A stretch of 64,000 nt of DNA. Origin: Enterobacter sp. ENT03. Lineage in GTDB: Bacteria; Pseudomonadota; Gammaproteobacteria; Enterobacterales; Enterobacteriaceae. Location of the stretch: the NCBI RefSeq assembly GCF_019218745.1, contig NZ_JAHUXA010000005.1:1-64000 (forward strand), written 5' to 3'. Position 1 is the stretch's first letter. Every line of letters begins with the position of its first letter. Made by a program: the position numbers and the translations under genes. The notes under the pieces were generated by a model that was given only the letters and a program-made list of their open reading frames with translations, did no database searches and was not told where the DNA came from. Below, piece by piece: positions 23,121-31,906 of this stretch.

Positions 23121-23897
23121 ATGGAAATCACCGACACACGACGTTTGTATCAGCAGCTCGCCGCTGAGCTGAAAAGCCGCATTGAAAACGGCGTGTATCT
23201 CGTTGGTGATAAATTGCCTGCCGAGCGCTTTATTGCGGATGAAAAAAACGTCAGCCGCACCGTGGTGCGTGAAGCAATCATCATGCTGGAAGTGGAAGGT
23301 TACGTTGAAGTGCGTAAAGGCTCCGGCATTCATGTGATGTCGAACCAGCCTAAATACCAGCAGGTGCCGGACGAATCGCTGGAGTTCGCCAACTACGGGC
23401 CGTTTGAACTGTTACAGGCGCGCCAGCTGATCGAAAGCAATATTGCCGAATTCGCCGCCACCCAGGTGACGAAGCAGGACATCATGAAGCTGATGGAAAT
23501 TCAGGATCGCGCCCGCCAGGAAAAATGCTTCCGCGACTCTGAATGGGATTTACAGTTCCACGTGCAGGTGGCGCTCGCGACGCAGAATACTGCACTGGCC
23601 GCGATTGTCGAAAAGATGTGGACGCAGCGCGTTCATAACCCGTACTGGAAAAAACTGCACGATCATATTGATTTGCGCACCGTGGATAACTGGTGCGACG
23701 ATCACGACCAGATCCTTAAAGCCCTGATCCGTAAAGACCCCCATGCCGCGAAACTGGCGATGTGGCAGCATCTGGAAAACACCAAGCAGATGCTGTTTAA
23801 CGAAACCAGCGATGATTTTGAATTTAACGCTGACCGCTACCTTTTTGCAGATAATCCGGTCGTTCATCTCGATACGGCGGCTAACGCCGTAAAATAA
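23121..23897 (+). CDS. exuR: ExuR, hexuronate operon repressor (GntR/FadR type)
   Basis: 258 residues. Winged helix at the N-terminus ([51 protein letters not shown]; about 8-75) followed by an FCD effector-binding domain ([61 protein letters not shown]). It represses exuT and uxaCA until hexuronates bind. Start at 23121 (MEITDTRRL) matches the family; an ATG-like codon two codons earlier is in frame but gives Met-His extra. Confidence 0.94.
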   Translation: MEITDTRRLYQQLAAELKSRIENGVYLVGDKLPAERFIADEKNVSRTVVREAIIMLEVEGYVEVRKGSGIHVMSNQPKYQQVPDESLEFANYGPFELLQARQLIESNIAEFAATQVTKQDIMKLMEIQDRARQEKCFRDSEWDLQFHVQVALATQNTALAAIVEKMWTQRVHNPYWKKLHDHIDLRTVDNWCDDHDQILKALIRKDPHAAKLAMWQHLENTKQMLFNETSDDFEFNADRYLFADNPVVHLDTAANAVK

Positions 23898-24148
23898 ATT
23901 TTTTGTCTTCCCACAGCAGGCGCAACTGCGCTTGCGGTGCTCCGCGCAGTAACAAAAGGTATAGAGTGTCAGCCTTTGTAAATACTCTGGTTTCCCCCCG
24001 CCAGCGCAAGTAAAAATCAATTCTTACATTTCATAAATTCTGAGACGCAGAACTCCGGCATTTGTTACAATTAGATGCAATTTGCCGCGCGTGCGCGTGC
24101 ACAGGACCCGATCTGGCGTGACGTTAACCGATGTACCAGGAATAACGA

Positions 24149-24811
24149 ATGGAACTATTTACTCAGCTACTTAATGCATTGTGGAGTCAGGATTTCGAGA
24201 CGCTGGCGAATCCTTCCATGATCGGCATGCTTTATTTCGTCCTGTTTATGATTTTGTTCCTGGAAAATGGCCTGTTGCCCGCCGCCTTTCTGCCCGGTGA
24301 CAGCCTCTTAGTACTGGTCGGCGTGCTGATCGCAAAAGGCGCAATGAGCTATCCGCTGACGATCGCGCTGTTAACCACCGCTGCCAGCCTCGGCTGTTGG
24401 CTGAGTTATATTCAGGGCCGCTGGCTCGGTAATACGCGCATTGTGCAGAACTGGTTATCACATCTGCCCGCGCATTATCACCAGCGCGCGCACCACATGT
24501 TTCACAAACACGGTCTTTCTGCCCTGCTGTTGGGGCGTTTTATTGCATTTGTTCGCACACTGTTACCAACTATTGCCGGGATCTCCGGTCTGAGTAACAC
24601 GCGCTTTCAGTTTTTCAACTGGATGAGCGGTCTGCTGTGGGTCGTGATCCTGACGACGCTGGGTTATCTTCTGGGTAAGACACCCGTTTTCCTTAAGTAT
24701 GAGGATGCGCTGATGTCCTGCCTGATGTTACTGCCAGTAGTGTTGCTGGTCTGTGGGCTCATTGGTACGCTGGTTGTGTTATGGAAGAAAAAATATGGGA
24801 AGCAGGATTAA
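24149..24811 (+). CDS. yqjA: YqjA, DedA-family membrane protein
   Basis: 220 residues, DedA/VTT family. Visible: [22 protein letters not shown] (about 31-52) with the conserved Glu and Asp, [19 protein letters not shown] (about 130-148), and several hydrophobic helices. DedA proteins support membrane-potential and proton-dependent functions and envelope integrity; in E. coli YqjA acts in osmotic/alkaline tolerance and is under CpxR. It is followed 4 bases later by mzrA. The 250 bases upstream hold no gene, only the likely promoter region. Confidence 0.92.
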   Translation: MELFTQLLNALWSQDFETLANPSMIGMLYFVLFMILFLENGLLPAAFLPGDSLLVLVGVLIAKGAMSYPLTIALLTTAASLGCWLSYIQGRWLGNTRIVQNWLSHLPAHYHQRAHHMFHKHGLSALLLGRFIAFVRTLLPTIAGISGLSNTRFQFFNWMSGLLWVVILTTLGYLLGKTPVFLKYEDALMSCLMLLPVVLLVCGLIGTLVVLWKKKYGKQD

Positions 24812-24815
24812 CCGG

Positions 24816-25199
24816 ATGCTTATTCAACGCACGGCAATGAAGCGCGTTGCTTTGATGGTGGCAACCGTCATGTTGTTCACGATCTTTTTCTTTGCCTGGG
24901 CGACGCTGCAACAGCGTGAATCCACGCTGGCTATTCGCCCGGCCAGCCAGAGCGTCAGCGTGCCTGACGGCTTTTCTATCTGGCATCATCTGGATGCCAA
25001 CGGCATTCGTTTTAACAGCATCACGCCGCAAAACGACACGCTGCTGATTAAATTTGATTCCAGCGCACAGAGCGCCGCCGCCAAAGTGGTACTCGATCGC
25101 ACCCTGCCCCATGGCTATATCATCGCCCAGCAGGATGACGAGGATAAACCCGCGGCCTGGCTGTCGCGATTACGCGATACGCCACATCGGCTGGGTTGA
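24816..25199 (+). CDS. mzrA: MzrA, modulator of EnvZ/OmpR
   Basis: 127 residues from the ATG at 24816, the same length as E. coli MzrA. One N-terminal transmembrane segment (about residues 14-32, VALMVATVMLFTIFFFAWA) and a periplasmic domain with PDGFSIWHHLDANGI and ITPQNDTLLIKFDSS. MzrA binds EnvZ and links CpxA and EnvZ signalling. Start chosen because AGCAGGA lies eight bases upstream and the family length fits; two upstream in-frame Met codons overlap yqjA. The transmembrane part is less like E. coli than the periplasmic part. Confidence 0.9.
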   Translation: MLIQRTAMKRVALMVATVMLFTIFFFAWATLQQRESTLAIRPASQSVSVPDGFSIWHHLDANGIRFNSITPQNDTLLIKFDSSAQSAAAKVVLDRTLPHGYIIAQQDDEDKPAAWLSRLRDTPHRLG

Positions 25200-25350
25200 G
25201 AACTTCAATAATTCCGAAACTTGGCCCGCTTTTTGGTTTTCTCCCCGTTAGTTACTATGCTTACTACACGGGCACCCATCTTACTCTTTAAATCAACTGG
25301 ATTTCGGCGCCTCATGTTGAGGCCCGTAACAACAATGGAAGGTTTCAAGA

Positions 25351-25719
25351 ATGAAATACCGCACCGCACTGGCGCTAGCCCTTTTTTCACTGAGTGCCGC
25401 TTCACAGGCTGCTTCCCTTTGTCAGGAAAAGGAGCAGGATATTCAAAAAGAGATCCGTTACGCCGAGAAGCACAACAATCAGAGCCGTATTGACGGTCTG
25501 AATACCGCCCTCAGAGAACTCAGAGCCAATTGCACGGACAGCAAATTGCGCGCCGATCATCAGGAGAAGATCGCCGACCAGAAAGAAGAAATTGCCGAAC
25601 GCGAGCAGGATCTTCAGGAAGCGAAGCAAAAAGGCGATGCGGAGAAGGTGTCCAAAAGAGAACGCAAGCTGAAAGAGGCTCAGGATGAACTGAAAGCGCT
25701 TGAGGCTCGGGATTATTAA
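25351..25719 (+). CDS. yqjC: YqjC, periplasmic DUF1090 protein
   Basis: 122 residues. Signal peptide about 1-20 (MKYRTALALALFSLSAASQA), then a mature protein that is almost entirely helical coiled coil rich in Glu, Lys and Gln (KEQDIQKEIRYAEKHNNQ ... KKGDAEKVSKRERKLKEAQDELK region). Two cysteines (mature residues near CQEK and NCTD) could form a disulfide. Function unknown. It heads the yqjCDEK cluster. Confidence 0.9.
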   Translation: MKYRTALALALFSLSAASQAASLCQEKEQDIQKEIRYAEKHNNQSRIDGLNTALRELRANCTDSKLRADHQEKIADQKEEIAEREQDLQEAKQKGDAEKVSKRERKLKEAQDELKALEARDY

Positions 25720-25751
25720 AGGAAGTTAACACTCACTCACTGGAGAGAACT

Positions 25752-26057
25752 ATGTCTAAAGATACCAATACGGAACATCTGCGCGCTGAGTTGAAATCCC
25801 TGACGGACACCCTGGAAGAAGTGCTGAATACCTCCGGGTCTAAATCGAAAGAAGAGCTGAGTAAACTGCGTAGCAAAGCTGAACGTGCGCTGCACGAAAG
25901 CCGTCATCGTCTGGGTGAAACCAGTGACATTATTGCTAAACAGACGCGTGAAGCGGCCGGTAAGGCCGAAGACTATGTTCGTGAGAACCCATGGACAGGC
26001 GTTGGTATCGGTGCTGCGATTGGCGTAGTGCTGGGTGTGCTGATGTCGCGTCGTTGA
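25752..26057 (+). CDS. yqjD: YqjD, inner-membrane ribosome-binding protein (ElaB/YqjD family)
   Basis: 101 residues. Long amphipathic helix (about 5-75), then the membrane anchor NPWTGVGIGAAIGVVLGVLMSRR typical of DUF883 tail-anchored proteins (last about 22 residues). In E. coli YqjD binds 70S/100S ribosomes in stationary phase under RpoS. Strong GGAGAG ribosome site. yqjE starts two bases after its stop. Confidence 0.92.
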   Translation: MSKDTNTEHLRAELKSLTDTLEEVLNTSGSKSKEELSKLRSKAERALHESRHRLGETSDIIAKQTREAAGKAEDYVRENPWTGVGIGAAIGVVLGVLMSRR

Positions 26058-26059
26058 TT

Positions 26060-26452
26060 ATGGATACTTCACGTCAATCAAACGGGCCCGGAAAAAGCGT
26101 TCTGGGCATCGGGCAGCGCATCGTAACAATTATCGTTGAGATGGTGGAAACGCGTGTGCGGCTGGCGGTGGTCGAACTGGAAGAAGAGAAAGCCAATATC
26201 TTCCAGTTGCTCCTGATGGTAGGGGTGACCATGCTGTTGGCCGCTTTCGGTTTAATGAGTCTGATGGTGCTGATTATCTGGGCTATTGACCCGCAATACC
26301 GTCTGAACGCCATGATTGCCACGACGGCGGTACTGCTGGTTGGCGCGTTAATTGGTGGTTTATGGACCATGCGTAAAGTACGCCGGTCCACCCTGCTGCG
26401 TCATACCCGTCAGGAGCTGTCCAACGACCGTTCGTTGCTGGAGGATGATTGA
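26060..26452 (+). CDS. yqjE: YqjE, phage holin superfamily III-like membrane protein
   Basis: 130 residues, close to E. coli YqjE (134). N-terminal cytoplasmic helix (VRLAVVELEEEKANIFQLLLM), two transmembrane helices (about 53-75 and 84-105), then a basic/acidic tail ending NDRSLLEDD. Function unknown; coupled to yqjD (stop TGA 26055-26057, start 26060) and to yqjK (1-base gap). Start chosen for family similarity (GPGKSVLGIGQRIV). Confidence 0.9.
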   Translation: MDTSRQSNGPGKSVLGIGQRIVTIIVEMVETRVRLAVVELEEEKANIFQLLLMVGVTMLLAAFGLMSLMVLIIWAIDPQYRLNAMIATTAVLLVGALIGGLWTMRKVRRSTLLRHTRQELSNDRSLLEDD

Positions 26453-26453
26453 G

Positions 26454-26750
26454 ATGAGCAGTCAGAGCGATCGTCAAAAGCGTAAGGCCATTCTGCTGAG
26501 TCAAATCCAGCAGCAACGGCTTGATCTCACCGCCAGTCGTCGCGACTGGGAAGAGCGCATGATCTCCTACGATCGCGGATGGAATACGCTGTTAAGCCTG
26601 CGCTCATGGGCGCTGGTGGGCAGTAGCCTGCTGGCTATTCGTACCATTCGCAATCCTAACCGGCTGGTACGCTGGGGCAAGCGCGGCTTTGCCGCCTGGA
26701 GTGCCTGGCGTCTGGTGCAAACCACCCTCCGTCAGCAACATCTCCGTTAA
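26454..26750 (+). CDS. yqjK: YqjK-like protein
   Basis: 98 residues: KRKAILLSQIQQQRLDLTASRRDWEE, then SLRSWALVGSSLLAIRTIR and VRWGKRGFAAWSAWRLVQTTLRQQ. One weak hydrophobic stretch surrounded by Arg/Lys suggests membrane association. Function unknown. Translation is coupled to yqjE; the cluster ends at the hairpin at 26769. Confidence 0.88.
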   Translation: MSSQSDRQKRKAILLSQIQQQRLDLTASRRDWEERMISYDRGWNTLLSLRSWALVGSSLLAIRTIRNPNRLVRWGKRGFAAWSAWRLVQTTLRQQHLR

Positions 26751-26768
26751 TCTGTGATCTGTCCCCTG

Positions 26769-26792
26769 CCCGGCGGTTTTTCCGCCGGGTAT
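26769..26792 (+). terminator. Hairpin after yqjK
   Basis: CCCGGCGG (26769-26776), TTTTT loop, CCGCCGGG (26782-26789). A stable hairpin with no long T tract after it; likely terminator or 3' stabiliser of yqjCDEK. Confidence 0.6.
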
Positions 26793-26967
26793 ATTCACCC
26801 CCGCTTATCATTACTCAGAATATTTGATAAAGATTGACAGTTTTCCTTGCTAACAATCTCGAATCGCTACGCTTATTATCCTCTCCATCGACGGCAAACG
26901 TGCGTTATGCGCCGTAACTGCCTGAACAATCACACCTGCACACAGCATGAGATTTCTGGAGAGTAAA

Positions 26968-27360
26968 ATGAAAAAATTAGAAGATGTTGGTTTCCTGGTA
27001 GCGCGTATTCTGATGCCAATCCTGTTTATTTATGCTGGCTGGGGCAAAATCACCGGTTACGCCGGTACGCAGCAGTATATGGAAGCCATGGGCGTGCCGG
27101 GCTTCTTCCTGCCGCTGACCATCCTGCTTGAGTTCGGCGGCGGTCTGGCGATCCTGTTCGGTTTCCTGACCCGTACTACCGCGCTGTTCACCGCTGGCTT
27201 TACGCTGCTGACCGCGTTCATCTTCCACAGCAACTTTGCTGAAGGTGTGAACTCGCTGATGTTCATGAAAAACCTGACCATCGCTGGCGGCTACCTGCTG
27301 CTGGGCATCACCGGTCCGGGTGCATTCAGCATCGACCGCGTGCTGAATAAAAAGTGGTAA
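26968..27360 (+). CDS. yqjF: YqjF, DoxX-family membrane protein
   Basis: 130 residues, same as E. coli YqjF. DoxX family with four transmembrane helices: VARILMPILFIYAGWGKITGY, LTILLEFGGGLAILFGFLTR, TAGFTLLTAFIFHSNF, LTIAGGYLLLGITGPG. Some DoxX proteins act in thiol-redox or quinone-linked processes; the role is not firmly known. Its neighbour yqjG encodes a glutathionyl-hydroquinone reductase. Start at 26968 (MKKLEDVG) fits the family, after GGAGAG. Confidence 0.92.
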   Translation: MKKLEDVGFLVARILMPILFIYAGWGKITGYAGTQQYMEAMGVPGFFLPLTILLEFGGGLAILFGFLTRTTALFTAGFTLLTAFIFHSNFAEGVNSLMFMKNLTIAGGYLLLGITGPGAFSIDRVLNKKW

Positions 27361-27421
27361 GGCTTCTATACTGAAGGCATCTACAACGACTGACGCATTA
27401 TGTAGGCCCACGTAAACGTCG

Positions 27422-27456
27422 CGCCGCCTGGCATTATCACCATTTGCCAGGTGGCG
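27422..27456. repeat. REP-like hairpin between yqjF and yqjG
   Basis: CGCCGCCTGGCA (27422-27433) and TGCCAGGTGGCG (27445-27456) pair with one G-U-type mismatch, then TTTCGTTGT. Confidence 0.6.
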
Positions 27457-27502
27457 TTTCGTTGTCCTGGCCTACATCTAGCTCAACCAGAAGGAGAACG
27501 TG

Positions 27503-28504
27503 ATGGGACAACTGATTGACGGCGTCTGGCACGACACCTGGTACGACACCAAATCGACGGGCGGCAGTTTTAAGCGTTCGGTTTCCGCTTTCCGCAACTG
27601 GCTGACCGCCGATGGCGCGCCAGGCCCGACCGGTGAAGGTGGATTTGCCGCTGAAAAAGGCCGCTATCACCTCTACGTTTCCCTCGCCTGTCCGTGGGCG
27701 CATCGCACGCTGATCATGCGTAAATTAAAAGGTCTTGAACCTTTTATTGATGTCTCCGTGGTAAATCCGCTGATGCTGGAAAATGGCTGGACCTTTGATG
27801 ACAATTTCCCGGCCGCAACCGGTGATACGCTCTATCAGCACGACTTTCTCTATCAGCTCTATCTGCATGCCGATCCGCACTACAGCGGGCGCGTCACCGT
27901 GCCGGTGCTGTGGGATAAAAAGAACCACACTATCGTCAGCAATGAATCGGCGGAAATCATCCGTATGTTCAATACTGCCTTTGATGCCCAGGGCGCCAAA
28001 GCGGGAGATTACTACCCGGCAGCACTGCGGGCGCAGATTGATGAGCTGAACGGCTGGATCTACGACACCGTGAATAACGGCGTCTACAAAGCCGGTTTTG
28101 CCACCAGTCAGAGTGCTTACGACGACGCCGTCACCGCGCTGTTCGCGTCATTGTCGCGCCTTGAGCAACTGCTTGGTCAGCACCGCTATCTGACCGGCGA
28201 TCAACTGACCGAAGCCGATATTCGCCTGTGGACCACGCTGATCCGCTTCGATCCGGTTTACGTCACGCATTTCAAATGCGACAAGCACCGCATCAGCGAT
28301 TACCTGAATCTGCATGGTTTTTTACGCGACATCTGGCAGATGCCGGGCATTGCTGAAACCGTAGACTTTGCGCACATCCGCACCCACTACTATTGCAGCC
28401 ACAAGACCATTAACCCGACCGGCATTATTTCCATCGGTCCGTGGCAGGATCTTGATGAGCCGCATGGCCGCGATAGCCGTTTCGGCAGCCGCGACACCGA
28501 GTAA
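27503..28504 (+). CDS. yqjG: YqjG, glutathionyl-hydroquinone reductase
   Basis: 333 residues, Xi-class glutathione transferase. It reduces glutathionyl-hydroquinones using glutathione. Catalytic Cys63 in the LACPWAHR motif, thioredoxin-like domain with VPVLWDKKNHTIVSNESAEIIRMFN, and an all-helical C-terminal domain with LTEADIRLWTTLIRFDPVYVTHFKC and the terminal INPTGIISIGPWQDLDEPHGR. Start ATG 27503 follows AAGGAGAACGTG. It marks the left edge of the accessory island. Confidence 0.93.
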   Translation: MGQLIDGVWHDTWYDTKSTGGSFKRSVSAFRNWLTADGAPGPTGEGGFAAEKGRYHLYVSLACPWAHRTLIMRKLKGLEPFIDVSVVNPLMLENGWTFDDNFPAATGDTLYQHDFLYQLYLHADPHYSGRVTVPVLWDKKNHTIVSNESAEIIRMFNTAFDAQGAKAGDYYPAALRAQIDELNGWIYDTVNNGVYKAGFATSQSAYDDAVTALFASLSRLEQLLGQHRYLTGDQLTEADIRLWTTLIRFDPVYVTHFKCDKHRISDYLNLHGFLRDIWQMPGIAETVDFAHIRTHYYCSHKTINPTGIISIGPWQDLDEPHGRDSRFGSRDTE

Positions 28505-28527
28505 TCTGAGCTGCGCGGCGGTGGCGT

Positions 28528-29343
28528 TTACAGACGCCGCAACCGCGCGATCAGTTCGCCCGCCTCGTCGATCACGGTTTGCGCCGAGGGCCTGCACAAA
28601 CACTCCAGTGACATCGCCCCCTGATAACCCGCCAGCCTGAGCGTGGTGTATACCTCGTCCAGCGGCAGATGCCCGTACCCCGGAAATCCCCGGTTCGAAT
28701 CCGCCAGATGCACATGACGCAACCGCGCACCCAGCATGGCGATGGCCGTTGAAAAATCGGCGTCCTCAATGCTGGCGTGAAACAGATCCCACAGCACGCC
28801 GACGTTTTGCGGCGCATCGCTGAATGCCATGTAATCCATCATCTCCTGCGCGCTGTGCAGCTGGCCCACTTCATAGCGGTTCAGTGCCTCAAGGATCAGC
28901 ACCACGCCGTTGCGCCGGGCATACTCGACGCAAGGAAACAGCGCCGTCGCCAGCGCGTTCATGTACTGCGGCTTGTCCAGCGGCAGATCCGTGGCGCGCA
29001 GCGATCCGAGGGTGACGTGGCTGCCGAGCTGCGCCGCCGCGTCGATATGGGCAAATAACCGTTCCTGGGTGCGGCGCACCACGCTTTTCTCGGCCGACAG
29101 CAGCGTCAGCCCCTCACGCTTGCGTGCCTGGCCGGTGGCAATGGTCGTACAGCCAAGACCGGCGCGATCTAACGCCGCGCGAAGGGCCGTCACTTCCACG
29201 CCCTCGTAGTCATTGATGCACAGCTCGGCGGCGTCAAAGCCGCTGCGCGACAGCCACGCCAGTCCCTGACTGAACTGTGCCGCCGGAAAGGGCGAAAAAG
29301 GCGTGTCGTACTGACAGGCCAGAGTAGCGCTGAAGGTGATCAT
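28528..29343 (-). CDS. Sugar isomerase/epimerase-like TIM-barrel protein
   Basis: 271 residues, AP endonuclease 2/xylose isomerase-like TIM barrel. The usual metal ligands can be traced as Glu152 (LILEALNRYE), Asp186 (VLWDLFHASIED), His212 (RHVHLADSNRGFPGYGH) and Glu247 (SLECL). Family members isomerise or epimerise keto-sugars; with ogl and togB beside it, a uronate or ketouronate substrate is plausible but inferred. Third gene of ogl-togB-isomerase; its start overlaps the end of the binding-protein gene (29340-29343). Not present at this site in E. coli K-12. Exact substrate not assigned. Confidence 0.8.
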   Translation of the reverse strand: MITFSATLACQYDTPFSPFPAAQFSQGLAWLSRSGFDAAELCINDYEGVEVTALRAALDRAGLGCTTIATGQARKREGLTLLSAEKSVVRRTQERLFAHIDAAAQLGSHVTLGSLRATDLPLDKPQYMNALATALFPCVEYARRNGVVLILEALNRYEVGQLHSAQEMMDYMAFSDAPQNVGVLWDLFHASIEDADFSTAIAMLGARLRHVHLADSNRGFPGYGHLPLDEVYTTLRLAGYQGAMSLECLCRPSAQTVIDEAGELIARLRRL

Positions 29344-30626
29344 TTTTTAACGGCCCGCTGTAAAATGCGCCCGGCTTTTTTGGCAAACTGCGCCGCCGCC
29401 TGTTCAACGGTCATATTACCCTGATCGATATTCTGGATAGTGTCATGCCAGAGCGCCACCAGCTGCGGGTTGTCGAAGTAGGGCGAGGTCGGGATCTGAT
29501 GCGGCAGCGCCAGCGACGATTTGATGCCGGTAACGGTAATATTGTCATCCTTGAGCACACCACTGGCGGAGAGCTGTGCCACCGCTTTTTTGCTCAGCGG
29601 CGTGCCGCGCTCCAGCCCCATTGCCGCCACGCCTGCCGGATCGTTCATCAGGAAGTCGATCAGCTTCGCCGCCTGCTGCGGATGCTTACTGGTTTTCGCC
29701 ACGCTGAACATCATGGTCGGTTTCAGGAACAGCCCCGCGTCGGTAGCGCCGGGCAACATAAAGAACGGCCCCAGCTCCAGCGTGTTATAGGGCGCGGCGA
29801 GGTTGTTCTCGTACATCACCGCATTGGTGTTCCACATGTAGATCCCGCCCCACTGCCCCTGGATCCACGGCTTCATTTCCCAGGTATTGGATTTTCCGTA
29901 CGACGACAACACGCGGGTGGAAGGGAAAACATGGTTGTCCACCAGATCTTTATAAACCTGGAAAAATTCCACCCACTGCTGGGGGGTGTAATTAAATTTC
30001 CCGCTTTTTTCGTCGATAGCCGCAATATTATGTTTTTGCACCATCCATGACTGCACGAGGGTAATCGACTCCATATAGTCGAGCACCAGCGGATATTTAT
30101 TTTTGTCCTTCGCGTTAAAGGCGTTGCCGGCGGCTTTTAATTCCTCCCAGCTTTGCGGATAAGCGACGCCCATTTCCTGCCACAGTTTCTGGTTGTAATA
30201 AAAACTGCGCGCGGTCATCGCCACCGGAATACCGTTCAGCTTGTTATTCACCATCACACTTTGCAGCGACTGGGGATCGTACTGACTGAGATCGATATTC
30301 TCTTTCATCGTCAGCAGGTCATAAAATCCGTTGCCGTCTTTGGAAAATAGCGGCAGCCAGTTCCAGTTAGTCTGAATAACGTCTGGCGCATCGCCGCCCG
30401 CCATTTGCACCGTCAGGCGCGAGAGATAGCCCTCCCAACCGGCATATTCCGCTTTCACCTGAATATCCGGGTTTTGCTTTTCAAACAGTTCAATGGCTTT
30501 CAGCGTCGCCTGATGACGGCTGTTGCCGCCCCACCACGAGAGGCGGATTTCCGCAGGCTGAGCCAGCGCTGCGCAGGCGCAGACCAGCAATAACGATGCC
30601 GTTACGGGCAAGAGTTTCTTTAACAT
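29340..30626 (-). CDS. TogB-like oligogalacturonide-binding periplasmic protein
   Basis: 428 residues, bacterial extracellular solute-binding family 1. Signal peptide about 1-22 (cleavage near CAALA-QP; the Cys is not in a good lipobox). The mature start EIRLSWWGGNSRHQATLKAIELF and NWNWLPLFS, MKPWIQGQWGG, LGLERGTPLSK-type segments closely resemble TogB of the pectin degrader Dickeya, which delivers oligogalacturonides to TogMNA. No permease or ATPase gene for it is present in the window, so it either borrows a transporter elsewhere or is orphaned. Lies 11 bases after ogl. Confidence 0.85.
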   Translation of the reverse strand: MLKKLLPVTASLLLVCACAALAQPAEIRLSWWGGNSRHQATLKAIELFEKQNPDIQVKAEYAGWEGYLSRLTVQMAGGDAPDVIQTNWNWLPLFSKDGNGFYDLLTMKENIDLSQYDPQSLQSVMVNNKLNGIPVAMTARSFYYNQKLWQEMGVAYPQSWEELKAAGNAFNAKDKNKYPLVLDYMESITLVQSWMVQKHNIAAIDEKSGKFNYTPQQWVEFFQVYKDLVDNHVFPSTRVLSSYGKSNTWEMKPWIQGQWGGIYMWNTNAVMYENNLAAPYNTLELGPFFMLPGATDAGLFLKPTMMFSVAKTSKHPQQAAKLIDFLMNDPAGVAAMGLERGTPLSKKAVAQLSASGVLKDDNITVTGIKSSLALPHQIPTSPYFDNPQLVALWHDTIQNIDQGNMTVEQAAAQFAKKAGRILQRAVKK

Positions 30627-30637
30627 AGCGCGCGCCC

Positions 30638-31816
30638 TCAGGAATGAATGCTGCGTAATACGCGGTCAGGAATATCCGCCAGATATAGCGCTGGCAGGCC
30701 GTCTTTATCGGAGCTGAACAGCACCTGTTTTTCATCCGGCGTAAACGACGGATGCGGATGGGTCACCTGGCGATCGCCGTCCAGCACGCGCCATGACGAG
30801 CTGTGGCGTGCCACTTTGTGCGTCTGCTTGCGGGCAATATCGAACAGGTAGAGATACGGGTCGGTGGTATCGCCGTAACCCGCGTTGTCAGCAATATCAA
30901 TGGGTTTACCGGACCCGTCGCCCACCACCAGCGTGCCGCTGTCGTTGCTCATCACATGGGAGCACGGCGGCATGGCAATCAGCTTTTCATCCTCGCCGCT
31001 GTCACCGTTTACCCGGCACAGCCAGCGCACCGGGCTGTCTTTCACGTAGGTGACGTACATCAGCGCCGAGCCGTCCGGTACCCAGAATTCATGGGTGTAG
31101 CTTTCTCCCGGTGCCGGTTCTTTGGCCTTACGGATGTGGCTGCCGTCTTCGTTCATCAGCCACATACGGGCATCCACCTGATCCAGCGGCCCTTCATGGC
31201 AGAAGGCCACCGTGTTGTCGTCAAAGGGGCGATAGATGGGATGCCCCAGCCACTGATTTTCTTCCAGCAGGGTGTCACGCTCACCGTTTTCCAGCGAGAT
31301 GCGGATCACCCGGCAGCGGGGCTGTTCGGCATAAAATTCCTGGAACACCGTCCAGTCGCTGATGGGTCGCCAGCTGTCGCGATGGATCTCCACCCCCACC
31401 AGTTTGGTGCAGTCAGAGTTCGCCACCCAGGTGCCGTAACCCACCCAGTCGTCCGGTACGCGATACACTACGCTTTCTTCCTGCGTCGCCAGCGTCACGC
31501 GCATCAGATTGCGTTCGCTTTTTACGTAATAGAGGTATTTCTCATCCGGCGAAAGAAAGCCGCCAAAGGTATTATCCCCTGGCCCTTCGGTAAGCTGTTT
31601 TGCTTCGCCGCTGGCGACGTCGAGTAAATAATAATTGCGCGTACCGCTGAACTCTCCGGCAAAAATTAATTTGCGTCCGCCATCCAGGAAGCACTTTTGA
31701 TAGAAGTAGTTACGGTGACAAATAATATCCGGCGGTGTCAGACGAATAACCCGTGCGCCGGTATCTTCATCGGTATATTCAAAATAGTGAAGCTGAACGC
31801 TATCCCCTTTTGCCAT
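30638..31816 (-). CDS. ogl: Oligogalacturonate lyase Ogl (PL22)
   Basis: 392 residues from MAKGDS. It cleaves short (un)saturated galacturonides in the cytoplasm by beta-elimination, giving ketouronate monomers for the Kdu/Kdg or Uxa pathways. A beta-propeller protein with CHRNYFYQKCF near the N-terminus. With this start the Mn2+-ligand residues known in PL22 enzymes fall at His287 (PPCSH), Gln350, His353 and His355 (RQVTHPHPSF), so the enzyme looks catalytically complete. Two ATGs (31819, 31816) follow GGAGAAG. First gene of the minus-strand trio. Confidence 0.92.
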   Translation of the reverse strand: MAKGDSVQLHYFEYTDEDTGARVIRLTPPDIICHRNYFYQKCFLDGGRKLIFAGEFSGTRNYYLLDVASGEAKQLTEGPGDNTFGGFLSPDEKYLYYVKSERNLMRVTLATQEESVVYRVPDDWVGYGTWVANSDCTKLVGVEIHRDSWRPISDWTVFQEFYAEQPRCRVIRISLENGERDTLLEENQWLGHPIYRPFDDNTVAFCHEGPLDQVDARMWLMNEDGSHIRKAKEPAPGESYTHEFWVPDGSALMYVTYVKDSPVRWLCRVNGDSGEDEKLIAMPPCSHVMSNDSGTLVVGDGSGKPIDIADNAGYGDTTDPYLYLFDIARKQTHKVARHSSSWRVLDGDRQVTHPHPSFTPDEKQVLFSSDKDGLPALYLADIPDRVLRSIHS

Positions 31817-31906
31817 CATTCTTCTCCGTTGGTTGCAAATAACTGTCGATCGTCCGGGCGCTTGCCCGTATGGTGAGTGCACCGCTTCGCCAGGAAACAG
31901 GTAATA

